DNA of 64,000 bases, taken from positions 62,001 through 126,000 of the forward strand of contig BROI01000004.1 of assembly GCA_027923505.1 (NCBI GenBank), written 5' to 3'. This document shows, piece after piece, positions 1 to 11,518 of the stretch; within the stretch, counting starts at the first letter, position 1, and every line of letters starts with the position of its first letter. Position numbers and translations under genes: made by a program. The DNA comes from Mayamaea pseudoterrestris (lineage: Eukaryota; Bacillariophyta; Bacillariophyceae; Sellaphorales; Sellaphoraceae). The notes under the pieces are model-generated. The model was given only the letters and a program-made list of their open reading frames with translations. It had not been told where the DNA came from and searched no databases.

Positions 1-1693
1 ACGGGATATGGCATGGAATAGTATGAATGTGTCGGCATTGGCAGAATTTCAGAATTGTACGACATGGATGCTGCGGATCCGTCTCGCTTGCGACTATCCG
101 CATGTGTGGCAGTCCCCATGTTTTTGCATCCCATGCAGCGACAAGCACCACTGCATTTAACGCCTCCGGCATAGCATTCGCAATACTGCGCATTATAGAA
201 ACATATTTGTCAGTCACTGAGCACTCAAGGTTTAGCATTTCACAAGGTCGCTAACGCACCTTTTTCATGCAACCGCTTTTACGACACTTGCAACCCGTCT
301 TGTGCGCAATGAGCTTTGGCGCCATTGTTGTAGCCGTCTGTAGAGGAAGACTCGCATCCGAAGCGGCACCCTGCTGTTCGTCGTGCACTGCTGTGTCATT
401 CGTGCTCGCCGTGTCAGTCGACTCTGCTGTTGCAATGACTGCGTCACTCTGCTGCTCCACCACCACCACTGTCTCCTGCTGAAACTTGGTGTCAAAGGCA
501 GTCGGGTTGCGCGCCAATATCAAGCGCATGGCGCTTCGCCGCGTATCTTCATGCTCCATGGTGTTTTGACAAGTGAGACATCGACAGTTGTTTCCGCAGT
601 ATTGTTTGGCGGCGAAACATTGACAGTATAATTTGAGACAGCGAGTTCGCTTGCAAGTGCAGCTTCCATGTTGAGTAGAACCTGTTAATTGTTTCGTATC
701 GGGAGGTAACTTGCCGCCAACCATTGCTTTCTTGTCCAATGGTTTTCGTTCGTGCTTGTCAAACGCCGCTGGTTTCCTGTAACGAGGCGGACGAGCACTG
801 TATCCGATTGGTGGCACGGAAAGGGAAGAGTCCTTTTGTTCATCCGTTTCTGCGAATTGTTGTTGCATGTGAAAATGATGCATGTTCCAAAGGTTCATGT
901 GCGGGGGCGGCGGCGGATAAGCGTGATATGGATATGGAGGAGGCGGAGGCGGAATATTATTGGCTGCCGGAGAATTCTCTTCCGTACCGGCGTCTTCAGT
1001 TTCGGATGGACTGCTCTTATTCACTTCGGAGCTTGCAAAATCGTTCGGGTCCGTTTGCTTCTGCGATTCCTTCTCATCGTCGCCTGCAGTCGTATCGTAA
1101 GAACTAGCCGGTATGTAAGACCGCAGATCACGGGGTTGTCTTTGGGCATCCGAAGCAGGTGAAAAGTATCGATGATACTTGTTGGAGGACGCCAATGCAG
1201 CTTGCGACGACAAGGGAGATGCTGTGCTTGCTGTTGCTGACGTTACATTGGTCATCATGGATGGATGATAGTAATGCTGATGAGGATGATGATAATTGTA
1301 GGGGCTCGTCTTCATCAATCCTGCCTTCATTGGCGATGATCCAGGCGTCTTTCCTCCTCGTCGACTAAAGCTGGAAGGCGTGCCGCCGTGAAACGGAGAC
1401 GAAATTCCGTGCAAGTAATGTGGCGGTGGAGAAGAGGTCGCCGATCCTAAAGGATGCTGCTGCTGCGATGGCGGCGGAGACATGATTCCAAAGGAGCTGC
1501 TGTCAAATGGCGGAGACATGAAGCCGGCGTAATATATCGGAGGAGGATGCACTGGTGGCGGTGCTGCTCCAGCTGCTGGCGACGCTGCAACGCTGCCATT
1601 CGTGGAAGCCTGTTGCTTATGTGGCGTTGTAGTTGGCGAGCTACTCGATGGCTTGCTCGAAGTATCATCAATTGAATCTTTCGCAGGATCCAT
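1..1693 (-). CDS. CXC-domain (tesmin/TSO1/LIN54-like) DNA-binding protein, 3' end beyond window
   Basis: Two exons are visible: 1693 down to 260, then 185 down to the left edge. The 74-nt intron (259-186) starts GTGCGT and ends GCAG. Splicing joins the second half-domain: GCKCRKSGCMKK is followed by YCECYAGGVKC and CRCMGCKNM. The first cysteine-rich half (SCTCKRTRCLKLYCQCFA) lies near residues 335-375, and the linker contains RNPTAF, close to the RNPxAF linker of LIN54/TSO1 proteins. The first 320 residues are low complexity, rich in Pro, Ser and His. CXC proteins are nuclear and bind the CHR-type TTYRAA element as part of DREAM/MuvB-type cell-cycle complexes; that role here is inferred from the family. 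Without the splice the ORF stops directly after the second half-motif begins, so the intron is well supported. The C-terminus lies outside the window. Confidence 0.88.
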
Positions 1694-2366
1694 GCTGATC
1701 TATTGTGAGAGTCTCTAAAGGCAAAAGGAATGGAACAGAATCTATTAGAGAAGACTCTTTCGCGGCGAACGATGTGTTTGTGTGTTGGGCGTCTCTTCGA
1801 ACGGAGCGGTCTTGTGGCCCATGCATCTGGTCTCCGGGTGTGCCTTGCTGGATCGACGTGAATCCAGTACCAAGATCTACGTAAGTCGGACTGGTACCAG
1901 TTCAAATTTGAATCGCAGAAGTTTTGGGCACACGTAACCGTTGAAGCCAGCTGGCGTGCTCGGGTTGTTGAACTATTTAGCTTAGCTTTAGGAAGAGTAC
2001 ACTGTCACGCCAGACACGAATCCAATGCGTGTGTTTCTCGCCAATGCAGCTACACTTTCTATCATGCAATGAGACTACATTGCTCCGCATTTGGAGGTAT
2101 CTAGCAAATGCTTTAAGCTGGGCTGTTTAGATTCTAAACTTTGCAACGTGACAATGCACGCTAGAAAGCGAGATCCTCCAAGGTTGCAGCTTCCCAAGAA
2201 AAAATGACGCGCGTCAAACATGAAAAGAGTCACGGAACGACGATTCAAACGCGCCTGCCGGATAGCCCAACGTTTAAATCTCTGAACTCGTAACCGTAAT
2301 GGACTGCGCAACGCATCGCAACGACAAAATGACACTCGCAAACGATTCGACGACACCTTGGCGACC
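1694..2366. promoter_or_regulatory. divergent promoter region between CXC gene and KNTC1-like gene
   Basis: About 670 bp with no convincing ORF separate two divergent genes. A perfect 12-bp palindrome, TGACGCGCGTCA, lies at 2205-2216, about 150 nt upstream of the KNTC1-like ATG. It resembles a CRE/E2F-type composite, but its function is only a guess. No other distinct structure was seen. Confidence 0.35.
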
Positions 2367-5300
2367 ATGGCCTCGTCGTCCTTGAACGATGCTGCAGCAT
2401 CGCGAGTCACAGAGTTTTTCGTAGAAACTCCGGCGTCAGTTGCAAGTAATGAAGCTACCAATGACTCGCTCGTTTGGTCATTTGCCGACGGTGCAACAAC
2501 ATCCAGTTCCATTCATCAGCAGCAGCAAAGTCGGTCAGCATCCTCCAAAACAATCTGCACACACGCCTTTGCGGTCGGTTCGCACATATTGCACTATACG
2601 CAAGCTTGGAAAACTTCTCTTGAAGATGAAGTCTTGGTCGTGACGAGTAATGCGGATGGGTCGGTGATTGTTGGAGCAACCGCTTCTGGTAGCATTTATT
2701 TGCTGCGCGGTCGAGATGGAGTCGTTTTGGCAAAGCACAAGATTCATGAAAGCATTCATGGTTATCCAATATGGTCGCATGACATGGGAGGCCCTCCTGC
2801 GATTTCATGGATCACTAAAAGTCTTGACGGTCAGGATGCCTTTTGGCTGGAAGGAGCGGCCGATGCCTCCTGCATGGAAGAAGCCAGCGATCGACAGCTC
2901 TACATTTATGTCGGAGGTATATACGGACAGCGCTTGAATTCCATTGATCCGGAAGAGACTGCAAAAGCGACGCGCGAATTGACGCTTTCGACGATTTCGT
3001 TGCCGTCGGCGACCTGGAGGGCGGCTGTTGGTTACTTTTCCGAGCACTCCGTGGCGACGGCACCGAGTGGCGCACAATTGTCACAGCCTCGCGTGATTCG
3101 CATTGTGGCTTGCCAAAATGACGGATACTTGGCCGTATATGACTATGATATGGTTCAGTTGACGACAACTCTGGTGAAAGGCGGCATTGCTCTGCAGCAG
3201 TCAAAGGAAGAGGCTGCCGTCACAGAAGAAGACTGGTGCATTGACTATGAACTCGGCCTACGGATGCAAGAAATTCGCGGCAAGCGCTACGTACTAGTCG
3301 CGGGCCTGACGAGCAGTCAATCGAGTCTGTTCTGGTTTGATCCGGTGGCTTTGGAATCGGCATGCGAGTACATGGTAGAAGTGGTAAAGAATTCGAACCC
3401 GACAGCCGAAAGCTTCAATCGTGAACCCCCAAATGAACCCGCAAGTACGGTACGCCCAAAAGTCTTGGCCTTGGAGCCTTTGGAATCTTTGAGTGAATCA
3501 CTAGCAGTCGCCATGGCAGTAATGAGTCCGTCAAATGGACAGGTCAACATTCAAGTCATTCGGGTTTTGACGGAAGAAACATTTGGTCTGACGCTTCTCT
3601 CCAAGCCGCACGCCTTGTACGAGATACCACTTTGCAACCCAATCGTTAGTGTAGAATTGGCCTCGGCTGATTCCGAATCTGTAGCCTACAACTTTTGCTT
3701 CAAAGTATGGCTGGATGCTTCGGCGTGCAAATATTTCACTTTCACGTCTGGATCAGGCGAAGAAACTCTCGGAGACCTTCGATCACTGCTGGAGATGGAG
3801 CGCTTTGACGAGCTCGACGTGAAAATGAACGCAGCAGATATCAACTCCATCGTGCTTGACCCTTCGGCAGTGTTTTCATTGCATGAAGTCGCATTCAAGC
3901 GCTTCCAGAGCATCTTGTCGCGAGGATGCGCACGAACTGCCGAGTCTCTCAACTCTGCTCAGCTTTGCTTGCGCCAATTGGCTGATGGTGCTGCGACCGG
4001 TCAGCTTGATGCTTTAGATTACTTACTAAAAGCTTCTGACCATTGCACCCACTCGCTGCCCGATTTGAACCTGGCGGAAACGAGATTTATTTTGCGTTCA
4101 GCGACAGCTGCCTTGGAGCAAGTATCGAATGGCCAGGTCGATGAGCCGTGCACAAAGTTTATCGACGCCAAGCACCATGAGCTGAACAATCGAGCACTTG
4201 TCCATCAGTTTTTGGAGTCGGTAGTTGAATGTGAAGGAGGTGAAAACCTGAAGATGACGAGCTACGTAAAGTCTATTCGATCCCCGCGGCACCTCTTCTC
4301 CGTTCTGATTGAACAGCATCTATTTTCCATTGCCGAGCAGATGTGGCGGTCGCAACTTTGCAATTATTTGACGCCGGAAGTCCTTGTTGGCTCAATTCTT
4401 AAGATTGCAGCAAATGTTTCTCCTAAACGTTATGTTTACATCGTCAAGGATGCAGTGTTTGCCAGTCTTTCAATCGGACATGAACTGCTGGGACCGGTGC
4501 TTTCGTGGGTGTGCCGCACTGCGGATGGTTTGGACGATTGCGACAGTGACCACGGACTTGCAGATGCAATTTATTTGTTGGAAGCGGCTTGTGGATGTTT
4601 AAACCGCCTGCAAATCCAGGTGCATGAGTCATTCGCCATCTCTTCGCCTTTCCTCGAGCCAGACAAGAGCCATTTTTCTAAACGCGCTCCGCTGATCAGC
4701 AATAACAGGTCTACTTGGCATTCAAGCCGAGATGCAAGTACGATTTTGGAGGAATCCATGACTGCCTCCACAAAATCAGCCACAAAGTACCGATCCACAG
4801 GCGGTGGAATGCACCCTAATCCAACGTTGCTTCAGCTTGGTGTGCTAGGTCGGGGAGCGATCAAGACGCGAATTAACAAGCTTGTTCCCGCGGACCCCCG
4901 ATATGACAACGATATATGTGTGGAAAATAAATTGAGGGAGGCCCGATGCCTGCATCGAGCTCGACTAGCCGGTCTCGATAAAAAGACTTCTTCCTTGAGA
5001 TCTCTGGCAGCAAATGGTGGGCCACAGTTTGTGGCTTTACAGCTTGTGTCACTGCTTTCAACCGCGGCAAATGGTCATGCCAATCGCTTTGAGTACATGT
5101 CGACATATCTCAGACCATTTTGCGACGAGTTCAACATCGATTATGATTCCGCACTGCAAAAATATATCACTGGCCGTTGCGGCGGGACGAACGCTTCCAA
5201 AAATGCAATAAGTGAATCAGCTTCACTTGTTCGATGTTGCCAACTAGTCGAAACGAAAGCAAAAACAACCTTGATTGTGTTGCAATCAGCTCTACAATGT

Positions 5301-8300
5301 GGCTACTTTCCAGACTGGCTCTCTGCGTTGGCAGATGATGGCAAAGCTTGGGCCGCCTTTGATTCAGAACTGCAGTCAAAAGTACAGGAGGCGTGGCGCT
5401 TGTTGTCAATAATGTCACTCGTTGTCAAATATTGCGGAGACGGCGCACGAGAGGTCTTTCGAATTGACAACCCTCGGCATGCACGTCGCCTTGTGGATTT
5501 TATGACGCAGCACGTGCATCAGCAGTCTGTCCTGGAGGATGTTTTCACGTTGTGCAATGCCTTTGTTCACCTGAATATACGTGAGTCGTGCTGTGCCCTT
5601 GCTCAGCATGCCGTCCTACGAGGTGACGAAGCATTTTGCTGTGATTTAATGGCGGAGCTCTGTGCTCGTGATTTACAACTAGGAGAAAGCGTTGTCGCAG
5701 GCTCAATCTCCTTTCTTGAGGAGCTACTTGCTGGTACGAAGTGCCTCACGAGGAAACATACGGGAACCCCTATAAGCAATGATACTGTCCACTTGGAACG
5801 ATCAAGATTAGTCAAAGCAAGTCATTGCACCTGCTCCATTGTTGCTGTCATGATGAAATTTACAAGAACTTTTTCGGCTGATGCGGCGTCTGAACTTCAC
5901 AGCCTGTTATATGAGAATGGTGGATCTCTTGAGTGTTTGCGAAATGATCTGCTACGAATTTGTCGTCTTCAGACTGAATTTGCAATCTTCTTGTCGCTAA
6001 CTAACTTGCAAAACCCAGCTTCTGTCGTCCATATTATATCTGACCTGTTGAAACCGGTCATTGCAGCACATTCTGGATCGAAGCTCGACTTGATTATCAA
6101 CAGAATTGCGATGGCAAAACGCGCATCTTATCTACTGGTCAAAGGACCCAAGCAAACTGTTGAAGACGTTTGGTTGTCTGTGTGTGCAGAGGCGGCTGTA
6201 GGAATGGTTAACGATCATTATGATGGTGAAGTACTTGAATTTTTACGGAACGTCGGCCTTTTAGAACAAGTGCCGAACCGTTCGTTAGCGCGCGCCCACC
6301 TTGCTGTTGCAAATGCACTCTGCGATGAGGCGAGGATGAGTTACAATGAAGACTGGCATGAAGGTTTGCCACGGTTATTTAAGGCAGCTATTCTTGTACG
6401 TAATTACTCGATTGCTTCGTCGTTCAACCAAGATTTGGGGGCTGCAGTTTCTCTTGGGTCTGTTGTTGACATTGCTTGTCAGATGTGTACTCGGGGCGAT
6501 GAAGGCGTTGGTGAGCAACTTGAGCGAATGAAAGAGAAAATGGAATTGACAGTTTGGAACAAACGGCTACCACCGTCTATGCAGTCGCTCGACGATAAAT
6601 TTTCTGATCAAGCATCTCCAAAAAGCCGGCAGAGCTTACACAAAGAGTGGTATATCGGTGACGGACTTCTGCTCCCTCCGATGGCCTTACTCGAGCAAAG
6701 CTTCCGACTGTGCCGAACTCAACTTAGCGGCGATATTTCGGTGCTTGGAGAAGCTGTTGAGTTCCTGCGACTTAGCGGCGCTCACTCTTTAGTGCTTCGG
6801 CTTCTATACTCATCTGCGTCACATTTAACTGGTTCTGTCTCGTTGGAAGGCACTCCTGACACCGAGCAAGACAACATGGCTCATGATATAACGGAAACGT
6901 TAATGTCTCTTGCCGAACGTAGCTTGGGGGGATCATGTCACACAGGAAAGACCAGCAGCATCGTGGACTCGCAGCTCGCCAGCGCTTGCCTTTTATCGTT
7001 GCCGCCCAAAGACGCAGTAGATATATACAAGGCCTCGCTTCCCACTGCACTAAAAACGAAGGATTTTGAGCGCACCCATGCTCTCGCTAACGTCGGCACA
7101 ACTCTATGCTGCATAGAAAATGATTCAGAATACCCTCTTGGTGGAATCTTCTCTATTGGCTGGAAAGGACGCGAACGATTCTACGTCCCATGCCAACAAC
7201 TAGCGCGGCGCTCATTGTGGTGGTCGGTACTTGATGACTTTAGGGTTGATTTCGATACTCAATTTTTCGAGTCGTCCCGCGACAAGATCAACAAGCAATA
7301 TGTCACGTCGCTGTTTGGACAGTTAATCCAGGGGATGTACGGGAGATATAGCGTTTCGGTTGTGTTGAAAGGGTGTTTTGCTTTTGCGTCGGCTTTCGGA
7401 GTGAATCATGACGAAATTTTACGCGAACATGTCCGTTTCCTCCTCGTAGTAGACGAGCAAGTTTTGAATCGCATGGATTCTCGGTGCATCATCAGTGCAT
7501 GTGAGAAGCAGGCTAAGCGATCGCTTCGTTTGCTGCAACCGCCTTCAATCCGGTGCGAAATACTGAGGGAATGCGTTTGCCAGCTCGAAAGCTTATCTTC
7601 CGGCGGCCAACAGTATAGCCGAATTGATCTAGCGCTTTGTCTCTATCAAAGTGCTCTGGAGTTTGTTCTGGACAGCGATCCCACTTTAAAATCTGACGAT
7701 GTTGCCGCGTATGAGCGCGATTACGAAAAGGTTTGCCGTCGCCGAGATGCATTGTCTATTCTCTCATCAGTTTTTTGCGGTGAACGTGCGAAGGAACGAC
7801 CATCATATCCCCTTTTCTTCCTCCCATTCGAATCATCAGGCGAGCCACTTAGTCATACATCTTTTTGTGGCATTCTTGGTTTGCAAGACACTCGAGGTGA
7901 TGGAAACTTTGATCCGCTTAAGCCACTTAGTACCGTTCTCGGGCGTGTGACCGACACAGCTCTTCTCTCGTCACTTGGCCCTCTTTGTCTGTCTCTTGGG
8001 TTGCCGACGGGCTACATCCATGCCCGTGCCTTGGTGCAGAAATTTGAGAGCGCTAAACTTGAAGCTTCGAAATGCCCTGCCTTTGAGAGCGACGTTGTAG
8101 GGACATTGGCGCGAATTCGTTCCCACAAAGATCAGGTTGAATTGCTGGAATGGTGCGCTCAGCAATATGGTGACTCAGCCGAAGATCGACTCAAGTCTCT
8201 CGACGCGGCGTACACGGCAGCTATTGAAGCTTCGGGCGAGATTGAAAAGCGACGCCAATTGTCAGCCACTGACAATAGTCTTGACTTGGCATTAAATAAT

Positions 8301-10121
8301 GCTCTCGCTACACTGAAGCGAATTGATCTGATGAAGTCTTCATTATCCGATCGACTCAGGGCCGTTTCTTTACTTCAAGCATCAGTTTCTGGCACTCAAG
8401 ATGTCATTAGTTGCATCACAGACGAGTTAATTAAACGGCTTGGACAACAAGTCAAGGAGGATCTGCTGATGTCGGCAGATACTCTTGTAACCTTCCTCCT
8501 TACGACTTCCTCCAAGCTCGCCGCTGATGCATGCTTATGTGACGACAAACCGCTTTCAATGGATCAATTTCGTCAATTTCGAGCGACAATTACCGAAACA
8601 TGCCGGTCGATTGCTGATCAGTATTCACATATTGATCTACTCGGTGTTTGCAAACGACTTGCTTGGAGGTGGTTATTCTACGGAAATTCTCCGCAAGACG
8701 TTTTTGCTGATGTTGCCGATGAAACTTGTAACCACCATAATGCAGCGAAAGCAGTGGCATGTGCATTAAGCGAAGAGACTGTCGATTTCGTAATGGACCT
8801 CTCTGTCTTACTCACGAGTGGCGATACAAAGTCGGCCATTCCTCATTCACGAGGTGACAAGCTGACAGCTACGCGCTACACCTCGGACGAAGAACAATCT
8901 GCGGTAAAGCCAAGTTCTGCTCGAGAACAATCAGAATTTGCTTGTCGAAGGGAGTCGCTTCGTATTGCCTTTATCCTTTCGTTCGAGGATGTAACTGCGA
9001 CTTCTCCAGCTGCAATTGATGACATTGAGAATAAAGTCCCAGTTGGTAGCAATATTGTCCTCCCGATCCGGAGCAGACGACCAAAATTGCTATCCAATCT
9101 AGAAACAAAACGGGAAAACCCTCGCGAGGTTATGATTTCCAAGATTTGCAGCTGGCTTTTAACTATCGTTTTCGCAAAGCCTGGACAAACTTCTGCACAA
9201 CTCTATGGCGATATCTCTTTCGCAGAAAGCAATGTTTCTTATATGCAAGAGTGTGCTGGGCCTGGAACTGTTACCTTTGCCATGCGTCACCGTGCACTTC
9301 GCACTGCCGCTGTGCTGTGCCCACAAGAGGCCTTGGAGCGAGTTATCTACGAGGAAGGATTTCTTCGAACGTCATCGAAATCAAGTGATATTTCTTTGCG
9401 AAAATGCGCCTTTGCCTCATTCGTCGCTAAAGAAATTGAAGACATGGGGCTCCCTTTGCCGCACTCTGATTTTGACCGTCTCGGTTCCATGCAGTTTCCT
9501 TCCTACGCTCGAACGCTTTGGCGCCACCATCGCGACGACGACAAGACTGGACAAAGGGGCAGGCTTTTGCTTCTTCTAATTGAAATGAGTCTCAAGGGAG
9601 AATCTAGCGACGCCAACTTTGTAAATACGTTACTCGACGAAATGATCTCGCGCCATCTTCCTCGATCGTTGCTGTTAGCAATCGAGCGCATTGTGTTGTA
9701 TTATAGCCGGCACAGTTCGCAGGACGATACACTACGGGGTCGAACATTAAGTGTCAGCATCGAGATGACTGCAAAGGCTATTTTTACCGAGACTCATCGC
9801 ATCATTGATTCACACCTTGCGGATGACAAGCGAAACATTCGACTCGCTATTAGCTCAATCAGCCGACTTGCCGATGTACTTTTTGCTCTGAGTACTTTTG
9901 ATGAAGGTCAAGTGCACCTTCAGCAGCTGGTGGATGCTCTCCGGAGCTTGTCCACCGCATCTTTAGATGAATCTTCGACCAAGTCTATCCACGGTATCTT
10001 GTCGAGTGCCATGCGACGACTCGCTCAAACATGGAGATCGATTGAGCATGACGATGAAGACGACAATGAGACTGTTGTCGGCGCACTGTCGCGTCTCGAG
10101 GCATCGCTGTTACGTTGCTAA
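2367..10121 (+). CDS. KNTC1: ROD/KNTC1-like kinetochore protein (RZZ complex subunit)
   Basis: A single uninterrupted ORF of 2,584 codons. The first in-frame ATG is at 2367 in an ACCATGG context; the frame is open a little further upstream but only with TTG. The N-terminal ~450 residues look like a beta-propeller (repeated hydrophobic/Gly-Asp turns such as NADGSVIVGATASGSIYLLR). The rest is helical solenoid. Recalled human KNTC1 aligns by eye at several points: YLRPFCDEFNIDYDSALQKYI near residue 910 with the YMREHDLQEEELLLLYI segment, DGLLLPPM with DGLVLPVI, and most clearly the Rod C-terminal region at residues ~2297-2420 (VTFAMRHRALRTAAVL versus LTFAHRTRALQCLFYL, plus the downstream LWRHH/LWKNH block). 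ROD works with ZW10 and Zwilch to recruit dynein and Mad1 at unattached kinetochores. NBAS/Sec39-family tethering proteins share the fold and are the alternative, but the C-terminal match favours ROD. Confidence 0.8.
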   Translation: MASSSLNDAAASRVTEFFVETPASVASNEATNDSLVWSFADGATTSSSIHQQQQSRSASSKTICTHAFAVGSHILHYTQAWKTSLEDEVLVVTSNADGSVIVGATASGSIYLLRGRDGVVLAKHKIHESIHGYPIWSHDMGGPPAISWITKSLDGQDAFWLEGAADASCMEEASDRQLYIYVGGIYGQRLNSIDPEETAKATRELTLSTISLPSATWRAAVGYFSEHSVATAPSGAQLSQPRVIRIVACQNDGYLAVYDYDMVQLTTTLVKGGIALQQSKEEAAVTEEDWCIDYELGLRMQEIRGKRYVLVAGLTSSQSSLFWFDPVALESACEYMVEVVKNSNPTAESFNREPPNEPASTVRPKVLALEPLESLSESLAVAMAVMSPSNGQVNIQVIRVLTEETFGLTLLSKPHALYEIPLCNPIVSVELASADSESVAYNFCFKVWLDASACKYFTFTSGSGEETLGDLRSLLEMERFDELDVKMNAADINSIVLDPSAVFSLHEVAFKRFQSILSRGCARTAESLNSAQLCLRQLADGAATGQLDALDYLLKASDHCTHSLPDLNLAETRFILRSATAALEQVSNGQVDEPCTKFIDAKHHELNNRALVHQFLESVVECEGGENLKMTSYVKSIRSPRHLFSVLIEQHLFSIAEQMWRSQLCNYLTPEVLVGSILKIAANVSPKRYVYIVKDAVFASLSIGHELLGPVLSWVCRTADGLDDCDSDHGLADAIYLLEAACGCLNRLQIQVHESFAISSPFLEPDKSHFSKRAPLISNNRSTWHSSRDASTILEESMTASTKSATKYRSTGGGMHPNPTLLQLGVLGRGAIKTRINKLVPADPRYDNDICVENKLREARCLHRARLAGLDKKTSSLRSLAANGGPQFVALQLVSLLSTAANGHANRFEYMSTYLRPFCDEFNIDYDSALQKYITGRCGGTNASKNAISESASLVRCCQLVETKAKTTLIVLQSALQCGYFPDWLSALADDGKAWAAFDSELQSKVQEAWRLLSIMSLVVKYCGDGAREVFRIDNPRHARRLVDFMTQHVHQQSVLEDVFTLCNAFVHLNIRESCCALAQHAVLRGDEAFCCDLMAELCARDLQLGESVVAGSISFLEELLAGTKCLTRKHTGTPISNDTVHLERSRLVKASHCTCSIVAVMMKFTRTFSADAASELHSLLYENGGSLECLRNDLLRICRLQTEFAIFLSLTNLQNPASVVHIISDLLKPVIAAHSGSKLDLIINRIAMAKRASYLLVKGPKQTVEDVWLSVCAEAAVGMVNDHYDGEVLEFLRNVGLLEQVPNRSLARAHLAVANALCDEARMSYNEDWHEGLPRLFKAAILVRNYSIASSFNQDLGAAVSLGSVVDIACQMCTRGDEGVGEQLERMKEKMELTVWNKRLPPSMQSLDDKFSDQASPKSRQSLHKEWYIGDGLLLPPMALLEQSFRLCRTQLSGDISVLGEAVEFLRLSGAHSLVLRLLYSSASHLTGSVSLEGTPDTEQDNMAHDITETLMSLAERSLGGSCHTGKTSSIVDSQLASACLLSLPPKDAVDIYKASLPTALKTKDFERTHALANVGTTLCCIENDSEYPLGGIFSIGWKGRERFYVPCQQLARRSLWWSVLDDFRVDFDTQFFESSRDKINKQYVTSLFGQLIQGMYGRYSVSVVLKGCFAFASAFGVNHDEILREHVRFLLVVDEQVLNRMDSRCIISACEKQAKRSLRLLQPPSIRCEILRECVCQLESLSSGGQQYSRIDLALCLYQSALEFVLDSDPTLKSDDVAAYERDYEKVCRRRDALSILSSVFCGERAKERPSYPLFFLPFESSGEPLSHTSFCGILGLQDTRGDGNFDPLKPLSTVLGRVTDTALLSSLGPLCLSLGLPTGYIHARALVQKFESAKLEASKCPAFESDVVGTLARIRSHKDQVELLEWCAQQYGDSAEDRLKSLDAAYTAAIEASGEIEKRRQLSATDNSLDLALNNALATLKRIDLMKSSLSDRLRAVSLLQASVSGTQDVISCITDELIKRLGQQVKEDLLMSADTLVTFLLTTSSKLAADACLCDDKPLSMDQFRQFRATITETCRSIADQYSHIDLLGVCKRLAWRWLFYGNSPQDVFADVADETCNHHNAAKAVACALSEETVDFVMDLSVLLTSGDTKSAIPHSRGDKLTATRYTSDEEQSAVKPSSAREQSEFACRRESLRIAFILSFEDVTATSPAAIDDIENKVPVGSNIVLPIRSRRPKLLSNLETKRENPREVMISKICSWLLTIVFAKPGQTSAQLYGDISFAESNVSYMQECAGPGTVTFAMRHRALRTAAVLCPQEALERVIYEEGFLRTSSKSSDISLRKCAFASFVAKEIEDMGLPLPHSDFDRLGSMQFPSYARTLWRHHRDDDKTGQRGRLLLLLIEMSLKGESSDANFVNTLLDEMISRHLPRSLLLAIERIVLYYSRHSSQDDTLRGRTLSVSIEMTAKAIFTETHRIIDSHLADDKRNIRLAISSISRLADVLFALSTFDEGQVHLQQLVDALRSLSTASLDESSTKSIHGILSSAMRRLAQTWRSIEHDDEDDNETVVGALSRLEASLLRC

Positions 10122-11518
10122 TGGATCAGTTTTAAGAATAACACTCTTACTCATTACAGCACAGTCGAATTGTTAACTCATTTAATATTTGTAACTCTAC
10201 GAAAATATGTTACGAGTGATCGATACATCGTCTATTGGAAACCGCAACAAAGCTTACTAAGTTCACTACGAAAGACACTGTTCTAGTCAAGTCTCGACAA
10301 GTGCTCGTTGCAACGTTGTCATGTCTGCACTGCCAGCTCGTCACGTAGAACAAATCAATGGCGCGCATGTACAAGTACCGGTAGGTTGCTCAGCGCCGGT
10401 CTGAAAGGTCCCATTTGTAACGTAGCTCAGCGTCTGCATGCAAGTCACTGCGAACGGTGTCAACCAAACGCACGCTCATCGCAGCAGCAGCAGCCACTCG
10501 TCACAGCAAGCCAATTTGCAAAAGACTGCCATCAAGCGCAGACGTTACGCCTTATAGATTGTGACAATTCACTCGCCCGACTTGCCCAAGGAACATGACA
10601 ATTATCCAAAATGTGATGATTGATGCATTGTCGTCATGTTCGTTGCTCACATTCCGGCGCATGATTTCAATACTAATCCATCATCCGTGGTGGACAAGTG
10701 TTTTTAAATAAAAAGGGATTCCCAAGTTGGACGGTCAAGCAACAATGTGGTTGATGCCAATGGTCTCCATCGAGGCAAGAGTCGCGGCACAAGGTTTCCG
10801 TCGAGACGCGAAACCCATGCGGCGCGCGTAGGTTGGTCGTGTCATGCAGCGTTCATCCCACCGGTATCATAATATAGTAGTAGCCACCTAGGTTCCCACA
10901 GCCTGGAACGTTTGTCGGTTGCCTTCACGACTCGAGAGGATGGAGAAATGATCGTGACAGTGAAATTCGGGTGCACGCCCGAGAGCACACGAGCGTTTAT
11001 TTTCCAGTACTGGGGCTACTCAGTGGCGTTCTTCCCCACGAAAACCCGAACGGAAACCTCAAAACGCTTGCCGCACACATCGGAGCGACCATGATGAAAG
11101 GCGTCCATTTCGTTGCCTTTTAAAGTGCCTGTGTCTAGCGCATCTCTTCTCATAGTGCGTGTCATATAGACAAACACCACAATGAAGTCTGCTGCTTGTC
11201 ACTTGCTTCGTCGTTACGGCAACTTGGTCCAAACGCTCATCGCCATGACCAGCAAGATTGGCCGCCTCCTCGTTCCAGATGATGACGTCACGCCGAAGTG
11301 GAAGGTGCGTACGATGGACGGACTGGCAACGGTGCGACATTTTGAAATCTTTGCGACGCGCGCGAACATTTTTCGCATTGCGCAATGCCAACTTGCGCCA
11401 AGGACGCTGTCTCCTGCGGCGGCGCCACCATTGCCGTGGCTTAAAGACGACTGTATTGATTCATCGTCTTGTCTGATACACATATTTCTTTTCTGCTCGC
11501 GAATCGTAGACGAAAACC
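10122..11518. other. intergenic, no convincing gene
   Basis: About 1.4 kb with only short, overlapping, low-quality ORFs on both strands. None shows a recognisable domain or a clean splice pair. The 11162-11500 part is open in several frames (for example from ATG 11182) and could hold an upstream exon of the weak gene model that follows. No repeat, RNA or mobile-element signature was seen. Confidence 0.4.

Noticed and set aside
752-1162. Plus-strand ORFs of 127-136 residues within 724-1162
   Set aside because: They are antisense to the Pro/His-rich low-complexity part of the CXC gene and have no domain; the minus-strand gene explains the open frame.
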